DNA from: Tepidamorphus sp.
Lineage (GTDB): Bacteria > Pseudomonadota > Alphaproteobacteria > Rhizobiales > Tepidamorphaceae
Length of the DNA: 50,750 nt
Assembly: GCA_028280885.1 (NCBI GenBank)
Contig: JANQKY010000079.1
Coordinates: forward strand, 1-50,750
Reading direction: 5' to 3'
Part shown: positions 50,586 through 50,750 of the stretch, piece by piece
How positions within the stretch are numbered: the stretch's first letter is position 1
Layout: each line of letters starts with the position of its first letter
Notes under the pieces: model-generated
What the model was told of the DNA's origin: nothing
The model's input: the letters and a program-made list of their open reading frames with translations, nothing else
Database searches by the model: none
Made by a program: the position numbers and the translations under genes

Positions 50586-50749
50586 CAGGCAACCTCCTCA
50601 TCGTGCAGTTCCCGGACGACATCGTCCCACGAAAACGCGCCGGAGCGGGCCCGCCGCGTCTCGTCCTCCAGCGTCATCAGGATCTGATCCGCCTCCGGCT
50701 GGCCGCTTGCGACAAGCGCCAGGGCGGCTGCCTCGCGCTCGCGCGGATC
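50585..50749 (-). CDS. C-terminal end of a truncated gene, possibly EboA
   Basis: The last 54 codons and stop of a gene that enters from the right edge are in view. The frame reads without a stop from 50749 to 50585, and the stop shares a base with the first ATG of the EboB-like gene (TGATG). The peptide opens DPREREAAALALVASGQPEA and ends DVVRELHDEEVA; it is helix-forming and acidic. In ebo clusters eboA stands directly before eboB, so EboA is the natural guess, but the fragment is too short to recognise. Confidence 0.6.
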   Translation of the reverse strand, partial: DPREREAAALALVASGQPEADQILMTLEDETRRARSGAFSWDDVVRELHDEEVA

Positions 50750-50750
50750 A

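Overview
The window is GC-rich, densely coded DNA that reads as the chromosome of an alphaproteobacterium, most likely of the order Hyphomicrobiales (Rhizobiales); I cannot name a genus. The main grounds are gene orders typical of that group: dusB-ntrB-ntrC-ntrY-ntrX-trkA-trkH-aminotransferase-hfq-hflX, a fused ispDF followed by cinA, a pdhA-pdhB-pdhC block whose PdhB carries its own lipoyl domain, and ppiD-trpE-trpG-trpD-trpC-moaC-moeA. No rRNA, tRNA, CRISPR array, prophage or full insertion sequence was recognised.

Layout. 1-124: hairpin-rich edge without a supported gene. 125-14384 (all minus strand): nitrogen-status two-component systems NtrBC and NtrYX with dusB upstream, then potassium uptake (trkA, trkH), a class IV PLP aminotransferase, hfq and hflX. 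14549-16242 (plus): ispDF and the CinA C-terminal domain protein. 16889-24568 (minus): ratA/COQ10-like gene, lipA, a small membrane protein, lpd, a secreted small protein, and pyruvate dehydrogenase genes pdhC, pdhB, pdhA. LipA makes the lipoyl groups that PdhB and PdhC carry and Lpd re-oxidises, so this is a coherent pyruvate-oxidation block. 24803-27676 (minus): ftsB/divIC-like gene, eno, an isochorismatase-family hydrolase. 27927-30856 (plus): iron(III) ABC transporter binding protein and permease without an ATPase gene. 31235-36809 (minus): kdsA, a P-loop kinase, pyrG, secG, tpiA, and a translationally coupled pair made of a B12-dependent methionine synthase activation-domain protein and a 'virulence factor' family small protein. 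37328-45637 (plus): ppiD, trpE, trpG, trpD, trpC, a secreted protein, moaC, moeA. 45937-47733 (plus): periplasmic PQQ-type sugar dehydrogenase-like protein and a small cytochrome c. 48413-50750 (minus): a tightly coupled operon running in from the right edge, with a truncated unknown gene, an EboB-type TatD hydrolase, a VTT/DedA membrane protein and isopentenyl-diphosphate isomerase.

The non-coding part is unusual. Five gene-free stretches (about 6.0-6.6, 16.3-16.8, 25.3-25.6, 30.9-31.0 and 47.8-48.4 kb) hold mosaics of the same palindromic modules, often in mirror order. A separate element at 37001-37296 has perfect 24-bp terminal inverted repeats ending in TA and three internal foldbacks. 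It looks like a miniature inverted-repeat transposable element placed directly before ppiD. The most interesting protein-level signal is the ebo-like operon at the right edge with its membrane-transport and isoprenoid genes.
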